Below, piece after piece: positions 5,696 through 8,427 of a DNA stretch of 8,427 bases. The position numbers and the translations under genes were made by a program. The stretch comes from Gammaproteobacteria bacterium (GTDB taxonomy: Bacteria; Pseudomonadota; Gammaproteobacteria; Chromatiales; Chromatiaceae). Position 1 is the stretch's first letter, and every line of letters begins with the position of its first letter. Where the stretch lies: assembly GCA_019136395.1 (NCBI GenBank), contig JAGVUH010000549.1:1-8427 (forward strand). The letters are read 5' to 3'. The notes under the pieces are model-generated. The model saw only the letters and a list, made by a program, of their open reading frames with translations, did no database searches and was not told the origin of the DNA.

Positions 5696-5917
5696 ATGCC
5701 TTACTTCATCTACGCCAAGACCGAATCCCCCCTGACCCTGAGCCACATCGCCACCTACGAGGCCTACAAGGAAGCCAAGGAACGGGTCCGCGGCCTGCGC
5801 CAGGGGCAGCCCCTGGCGGGGGACGCCGCCTATCGCATGATCTTCGCCAAGAGCATGGGGGAAGCGGAGAAGCTGCTGTCGACGCCGCGGGATGAACGCG
5901 TCATCGGCGAGGATTGA
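5696..5917 (+). CDS. Small conserved protein of unknown function (73 residues)
   Basis: The product begins MPYFIYAKTESPLTLSHIAT and contains YEAYKEAKERVRGLRQGQ, YRMIFAKSMGEAEKLLSTP and a short acidic end, IGED. It is soluble, with no signal peptide or membrane segment. The pattern is a short strand, an AYKEAK-VRGLR helix, an IFA strand, an AEKLL helix, then PR and an acidic tail. It resembles a family of small hypothetical proteins I recall from beta- and gammaproteobacteria (Y-V-Y start, AK-LR, VIFA---AE-LL--PRE), but no function is known to me. An AGGAG ribosome site eight bases before the ATG, strong third-position GC and a terminator-like hairpin after the stop support a real, probably single-gene transcript. 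It diverges from sat across 277 bases. Confidence 0.82.
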   Translation: MPYFIYAKTESPLTLSHIATYEAYKEAKERVRGLRQGQPLAGDAAYRMIFAKSMGEAEKLLSTPRDERVIGED

Positions 5918-5933
5918 GAGACTGACCAAGAGA

Positions 5934-5973
5934 GCGGGGCCGCACCGCGACGGGGTCGCGCCCCCGCGGTTTC
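5934..5973 (+). terminator. GC-rich nested hairpin after the small protein gene
   Basis: CGCGAC (5946-5951) and GTCGCG (5955-5960) form a perfect inner stem, and GCGGGG (5934-5939) with CCCCGC (5962-5967) an outer one, followed by GGTTTC. The alternative ACCGCG/CGCGGT pairing (5944-5949 with 5965-5970) ends directly at TTT. The T-run is short, so it may be a weak intrinsic terminator. Confidence 0.4.
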
Positions 5974-6142
5974 ACCCCTCCCAGGCAGGCCTACTAGCCT
6001 GAACCCTGGTTGGCAGATTCACCCCGCCCCGGGTGGCCTGCTAGCCTGAAACCTTGTCGGCCGCTTCACCCCGCCCCGGCCAACCTGCCAGCCTGAACCC
6101 TGGTTGACGGAGATGGGCCGGCTCGCTTCAACCCTTGTTGGC
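5971..6142. repeat. Three tandem 47-base repeats plus a partial copy entering the lytic transglycosylase gene
   Basis: Units are 5971-6017, 6018-6064 and 6065-6111, each beginning TTCACCCC; pairwise they agree at about 36-38 of 47 positions. The core AGCCTGAACCCTGGTTG is identical at 5996-6012 and 6090-6106, exactly two units apart. A further partial copy, CAACCCTTGTTGGC (6129-6142, 12 of 14 matches to 6001-6014), forms the last codons (Ala-Asn-Lys-Gly) and the last two bases of the stop codon of the leftward transglycosylase gene. Confidence 0.85.
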
Positions 6143-6772
6143 GGAGGTGCGCTCGGCCCAGAGGTATTGCAGGACCTTGCGCACGTAGCGCTGGGTTTCG
6201 GGATAGGGCGGGATGCGATTGCCATACTGGGCGACGGCGTTCTCCCCGGCGTTGTAGGCCGCCAGGGCCAGTTGCAGATCGTTGCCAAACATGTCCAGCA
6301 GATCGCGCAGATAGCGGGCGCCGCCGCGCAGATTCTCCGTCGGGTCTTCGATATTCGTCACCCGGTAGCGCGCCGCGGTGGCGGGCATCAGTTGCATGAG
6401 CCCGGTCGCCCCCGCGGGCGAGACCGCCCCCGGGTTGTAGGCCGACTCGATCCGCACCACGGCGTGGAGCAGTTCCGGGCGCAAATTCTCCTGGCTGGCG
6501 ATGAGCTCGATGGTGCGCTCGTAACGGGCACGACGGGCGCTGAGATCCGCCGGCGCGGACTCGATAAAGGGGCGGCTGCGGCCAATGGCCACCACCTTCG
6601 CCGCGTTTTCCTTAGCCACCTTGGTGGCGTCACGCTTCCATTCCAACTTGAGGTCGTCACCGCGCAAGGGGGTGTCGGTGAAGTAGATCTTCCCCTCGGC
6701 ATCGACGTACTTGTAGATATCCGCCGCCGCCGTCAGTGGCAGGATCAGCAGGAGAGGGATGAGCGCACGCAT
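6128..6772 (-). CDS. Secreted SLT-type lytic transglycosylase with N-terminal DUF4124 segment
   Basis: The 214-residue protein cleaves the MurNAc-GlcNAc bond of peptidoglycan, forming 1,6-anhydroMurNAc, in the periplasm. It starts [17 protein letters not shown], a signal peptide cut near residue 17. [20 protein letters not shown] (19-38) matches the DUF4124 domain often found ahead of catalytic domains. The SLT domain follows: catalytic Glu109 in [20 protein letters not shown] (105-124), [10 protein letters not shown] (124-133), [15 protein letters not shown] (148-162), [13 protein letters not shown] (168-180) and [14 protein letters not shown] (188-201). No LysM or other wall-binding module is present. 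ATG at 6770-6772 has a GAGGGTGA ribosome site just upstream. The C-terminal codons overlap a partial copy of the neighbouring 47-base repeat. It diverges from a murein endopeptidase gene 563 bases away. Its subfamily resembles small MltE/Slt35-like catalytic domains; the exact class is not certain. Confidence 0.93.
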   Translation of the reverse strand: MRALIPLLLILPLTAAADIYKYVDAEGKIYFTDTPLRGDDLKLEWKRDATKVAKENAAKVVAIGRSRPFIESAPADLSARRARYERTIELIASQENLRPELLHAVVRIESAYNPGAVSPAGATGLMQLMPATAARYRVTNIEDPTENLRGGARYLRDLLDMFGNDLQLALAAYNAGENAVAQYGNRIPPYPETQRYVRKVLQYLWAERTSANKG

Positions 6773-6781
6773 ATCACCCTC

Positions 6782-6801
6782 TTTATAAGCCTCTGTTTAT
6801 A
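6782..6801 (-). promoter_or_regulatory. Two TATAAA boxes upstream of the lytic transglycosylase gene
   Basis: On the reverse strand TATAAA occurs at 6801-6796 and 6787-6782, 14 bases apart, immediately before the ribosome site. The upstream box is the better-placed -10 candidate; no clear -35 hexamer is seen. Confidence 0.3.
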
Positions 6802-6802
6802 G

Positions 6803-7005
6803 GATGATTTTTACCAGATCCCCGGTCGGATCGCTTCCAACAGCCTTAGCATACTAACCCGAGTCCGGCGGGGAATCCACCGCCAGGAATCACCGTCGGG
6901 ACTGCGGGACTGCGCCACCTCAGCACCACGGCACCGCGGGCGGTCGCCAGTCGGCCGGACCCCACCCCGCCAGTCGGCAAGCACCACGCAACCAGGGGGA
7001 GAAAA
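6803..7005. other. Non-coding stretch with short direct repeats
   Basis: I see no supported gene here. GCCAGTCGGC occurs at 6946-6955 and 6969-6978, and GCACCACG at 6923-6930 and 6981-6988. The stretch is GC-rich like the rest of the window and ends with a strong ribosome-site-like GGGGGAGA (6995-7002) just before the orphan frame at 7006. Confidence 0.4.
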
Positions 7006-7308
7006 ATGAACCAAGATCAGCCCGCCTTTCCACCCGTTCCGTTGCGAAATAACCATTCGTTGCGGGATTGCGACATCCATCGGACTGGTTTGCTGGGTAA
7101 TTATCAACTTCCTACGGTCACTAATGTTTCTGGAATCACTCAGCCGGCAATCTTGTTTATCGCCCTGGGATGGCCTCCATATCAATCATTTGTTCGTCGC
7201 GCTGAGACGACAATTTCATTGAATGATACGCCGCCAATCAGGGGCAAATGCATGCAATTTATTGTTGCGGTACATTTTTTTCTGACTATAATCTGGCCAC
7301 TCGCTTGA
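7006..7308 (+). CDS. Doubtful orphan frame of 100 codons in an AT-rich island
   Basis: The frame reads MNQDQPAFPPVPLRNNHSLR at its start and ends with a hydrophobic stretch, MQFIVAVHFFLTIIWPLA. I do not recognise it. In favour: a very good ribosome site, GGGGGAGA, ends three bases before the ATG, and the frame is open for 100 codons in low-GC DNA, where stops are more frequent. Against: codon third positions are not GC-biased as in every other gene here, the composition has no protein-family feel, and the likely promoter of the next gene (7265-7292) lies inside it. It may be a foreign small gene, a remnant, or chance. Confidence 0.25.
   Translation: MNQDQPAFPPVPLRNNHSLRDCDIHRTGLLGNYQLPTVTNVSGITQPAILFIALGWPPYQSFVRRAETTISLNDTPPIRGKCMQFIVAVHFFLTIIWPLA
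7249..7256. promoter_or_regulatory. Palindrome TGCATGCA upstream of the endopeptidase promoter
   Basis: TGCATGCA, flanked by AAA and ATTT, sits eight bases before the putative -35 hexamer at 7265. It could be an operator, but eight-base palindromes also arise by chance. Confidence 0.2.
7265..7292 (+). promoter_or_regulatory. Probable sigma-70 promoter of the murein endopeptidase gene
   Basis: TTGCGG (7265-7270) and an exact TATAAT (7287-7292) are 16 bases apart, with a T-rich spacer. Transcription would start near 7299, leaving a leader of about 37 bases before the ATG at 7336. It is the best promoter in the window. Confidence 0.55.
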
Positions 7309-7335
7309 TCTGAATGACGACTACGGGTTAACTGA

Positions 7336-7866
7336 ATGAACCGGCGATATTTCCTTGGCCTCGCCTTATCCACTATTGCTGCCCCCGCCTTCGCCACGAA
7401 GAGATCCACTGACAAGAGCCGCATCATCCGACTGCGCCACGCCCATACCGATGAAAGCATTCGCATTACTTATCGGATTGGCGACAGTTACCAACGGGAT
7501 GCCCTCGCCAAACTGAACCATTTCCTGCGCGATCACCGCAATGGTGAAAGCACCCACATGGACCCCAAATTGTTCGACCTGCTATACGATTTGCAGAAGC
7601 GCATCCACGGCGAGGAGTGCGAGATCGAGGTCTTCAGCGCCTACCGCTCACCCAACAGCAACGCCCAGTTGCGCCGGGCCTCCAAACGGGTGGCCCGCAA
7701 CAGCTTCCATATCAGTGGCAAGGCCATCGACGTGACCTTCGAGGACTGCTCCAGCTCCCGTCTCCGGGAGTCCGCCATCGCCCTCAGTCGCGGTGGCGTC
7801 GGCACCTACGGCCGCTCCAGTTTCGTGCATCTCGACACGGGCCCGGTACGCACCTGGCGCGCCTGA
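7336..7866 (+). CDS. MepK/YcbK-family murein endopeptidase (DUF882), Tat-exported
   Basis: The 176-residue protein belongs to the LAS/M15-like zinc peptidases; E. coli MepK (YcbK) cuts cross-links in peptidoglycan in the periplasm. The N-terminus, MNRRYFLGLALSTIAAPAFA, has a twin-arginine motif (NRRYFL) and an AFA cleavage site near residue 20, so export by Tat is likely, as for YcbK. After RLRHAHTDESI, the core reads LAKLNHFLRDHRNGE (57-71), FSAYRSPNSNAQLR (100-113), the metal-binding SFHISGKAIDV (123-133, with His125 and Asp132) and FVHLDTGPVRTW (163-174, with His165). The expected zinc ligands are therefore all present, and length matches the family. ATG at 7336 is required for the Tat signal; the ribosome site is weak. 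It diverges from the lytic transglycosylase, a second peptidoglycan-cutting enzyme. The L,D-transpeptidase gene ycbB, its neighbour in enterics, is not here. Confidence 0.92.
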   Translation: MNRRYFLGLALSTIAAPAFATKRSTDKSRIIRLRHAHTDESIRITYRIGDSYQRDALAKLNHFLRDHRNGESTHMDPKLFDLLYDLQKRIHGEECEIEVFSAYRSPNSNAQLRRASKRVARNSFHISGKAIDVTFEDCSSSRLRESAIALSRGGVGTYGRSSFVHLDTGPVRTWRA

Positions 7867-7929
7867 CGTACGATCGGCTGGACCTGCCAGCGACCGCCAT
7901 CCGCACTTAATCCCCTCGTAGGCCTTTAG

Positions 7930-7968
7930 CCCCCTCTCCCCAACCCTCCCCCACCAGGGGGGAGGGAG
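7930..7968. repeat. Dispersed C/G-rich hairpin repeat, copy 2
   Basis: This element matches 3978-4016 at 37 of 39 positions; both differences are G/A and fall outside the stem (one of them in the loop). The stem is CCCTCCCCC (7944-7952) with GGGGGAGGG (7958-7966) around ACCAG. Like copy 1 it lies just past the 3' end of a rightward gene, in a convergent spacer. Confidence 0.85.
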
Positions 7969-8009
7969 CCAGGATATCATCCCCTCGCGCCAACGATACT
8001 CAGGCGGCA

Positions 8010-8114
8010 GGGGGGTGTAAATGCTACGACCCTTCCCCGTCATGCAAAACACTCTGGCACCAAAACCCAACGGGTTTCGGGGGGTGTGAATGCTTACGAC
8101 CCTTACCCATCATG
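8010..8114 (+). repeat. Two direct copies of a 35-36 base intergenic repeat
   Basis: Copies at 8010-8044 and 8079-8114 share GGGGGGTGT, AATGC, TACGACCCTT, CCC and TCATG, and differ by three substitutions and one inserted T. The spacing is 69 bases. Part of the second copy is related to 4063-4080 in the other convergent spacer. No coding role is visible. Confidence 0.8.
8060..8080. terminator. Hairpin in the convergent spacer between the endopeptidase and ATPase genes
   Basis: AAACCC (8063-8068) and GGGTTT (8072-8077) pair around AAC; one mismatch further out, CC (8060-8061) pairs with GG (8079-8080). It lies between the two 35-base direct repeats. It could stop transcription from either side: on the reverse strand the stem also ends in a short T-run. 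Confidence 0.4.
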
Positions 8115-8141
8115 GGACCTGGGGAAAACCCAGCGTCCCCC

Positions 8142-8427
8142 TCAGGCGACCTCGGGAAAGCCCAGGGTCAGGGTGTCCGGGTGCTGCCCGCAGGCGATTT
8201 CCAGGCCAATGGGAGCGTCCTGGGGGAAGCGCTGGGCCACCACCCAGTACTGAGTCAAGTCGCCACCCAGCTCCGAAAGGTTCTTCAGGGCCCCGCGCAG
8301 CCGCCGGCTGTCGAAGAAGGCGAAGGGCTCGTCGAGAAAGACGAACTGATCGTCCCGCACCCGGCGGGCCACCAGCTCCTGTGACAGGCCGAGACGCAGC
8401 GCCAGCATGATCTGCCGCTGGGTGCCG
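8142..8427 (-). CDS. C-terminal end of an ABC/SMC-like ATPase, cut by window edge
   Basis: The last 94 codons of a leftward gene are visible. They open with GTQRQIMLALRLGLS, which fits the end of an ABC signature (SGGTQRQ-like), followed by a Walker B stretch, FVFLDEPFAFFD (DEP at about 8325-8333), with a D-loop-like end. ALKNLSELGGDLTQYWVVAQRF follows and the protein ends GFPEVA. The order signature, Walker B, D-loop is that of ABC-type heads of SMC, Rad50/SbcC, RecF or RecN-like DNA-maintenance ATPases. The histidine expected after the last beta-strand (VVTH-like) appears as Gln in VVAQRF. Membrane transporters are less likely given the DEPFAFFD wording, but the N-terminal half is out of view, so the exact family is open. 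Its start lies beyond the right edge. Confidence 0.7.
   Translation of the reverse strand, partial: GTQRQIMLALRLGLSQELVARRVRDDQFVFLDEPFAFFDSRRLRGALKNLSELGGDLTQYWVVAQRFPQDAPIGLEIACGQHPDTLTLGFPEVA

Larger units (their letters stand above)
7081..7320. other. AT-rich island in a GC-rich chromosome
   Basis: By hand count these 240 bases are about 45 percent G+C (26, 31, 27 and 24 G or C per 60 bases), far below the flanking genes. The island ends at the start of the murein endopeptidase gene, whose first 60 codons are also somewhat less GC-rich than its remainder. It fits acquired DNA or an AT-rich regulatory region. Confidence 0.6.

Noticed and set aside
5971..6111. Possible CRISPR array
   Set aside because: The units are contiguous 47-base tandem repeats with 20 percent divergence and no distinct spacers.
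6811..7185. Leftward frame of 124 codons upstream of the transglycosylase gene
   Set aside because: Arg/Ser/Pro-rich, crosses an abrupt change in base composition, no recognisable features or ribosome site.
7867..8141. Insertion sequence remnant in the right convergent spacer
   Set aside because: No transposase fragment, target-site duplication or terminal inverted repeats were found; only short repeats and hairpins.

Overview
The window is GC-rich chromosomal DNA that looks like a gammaproteobacterium, most likely a purple sulfur bacterium (Chromatiaceae) or a close sulfur oxidiser. The main reason is a stand-alone 395-residue ATP sulfurylase of the type that purple sulfur bacteria use to make ATP and sulfate from APS. 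An Hda homologue with a clamp-binding motif, a di-heme cytochrome c and an ArsC-WrbA-Hda gene order fit the same picture. The genus is an inference; nothing here fixes it.

Layout. Positions 1-680 carry two leftward genes: the 5' part of sfsA, cut by the window edge, and an acylphosphatase. From about 740 the strand switches, and a rightward group follows: an ArsC-family reductase, a WrbA-type quinone reductase, and hda, which starts 13 bases after wrbA and has a long low-complexity N-terminal extension. After a 293-base gap comes a rightward secreted di-heme cytochrome c with a Met/Gly-rich tail. It converges on sat (leftward, 4231-5418) across a repeat-rich spacer. Diverging from sat is a 73-residue small protein of unknown function. 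A tandem 47-base repeat then leads into the 3' end of a leftward, secreted lytic transglycosylase (6128-6772). Its divergent neighbour, across a 563-base gap with an AT-rich island, is a rightward Tat-exported MepK/YcbK-type murein endopeptidase (7336-7866). A second repeat-rich convergent spacer separates it from the 3' end of a leftward ABC/SMC-like ATPase cut by the right edge.

How the genes relate. Four themes are visible: dissimilatory sulfur metabolism and electron transport (sat, cytochrome c), redox housekeeping (ArsC-like protein, WrbA), control of replication initiation (Hda), and peptidoglycan remodelling (transglycosylase and endopeptidase, divergently arranged). sat is not next to aprA, aprB or aprM here.

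No clearly new multi-gene system is present. The unexplained material is mostly repeats: a GGGGCC-type hexanucleotide tract inside hda, a tandemly repeated Met/Gly tail in the cytochrome, 47-base tandem repeats at the end of the transglycosylase gene, and two dispersed repeat families shared by the two convergent spacers. A low-GC island before the endopeptidase gene carries an orphan 100-codon frame. All calls are from reading alone; no database search was run.
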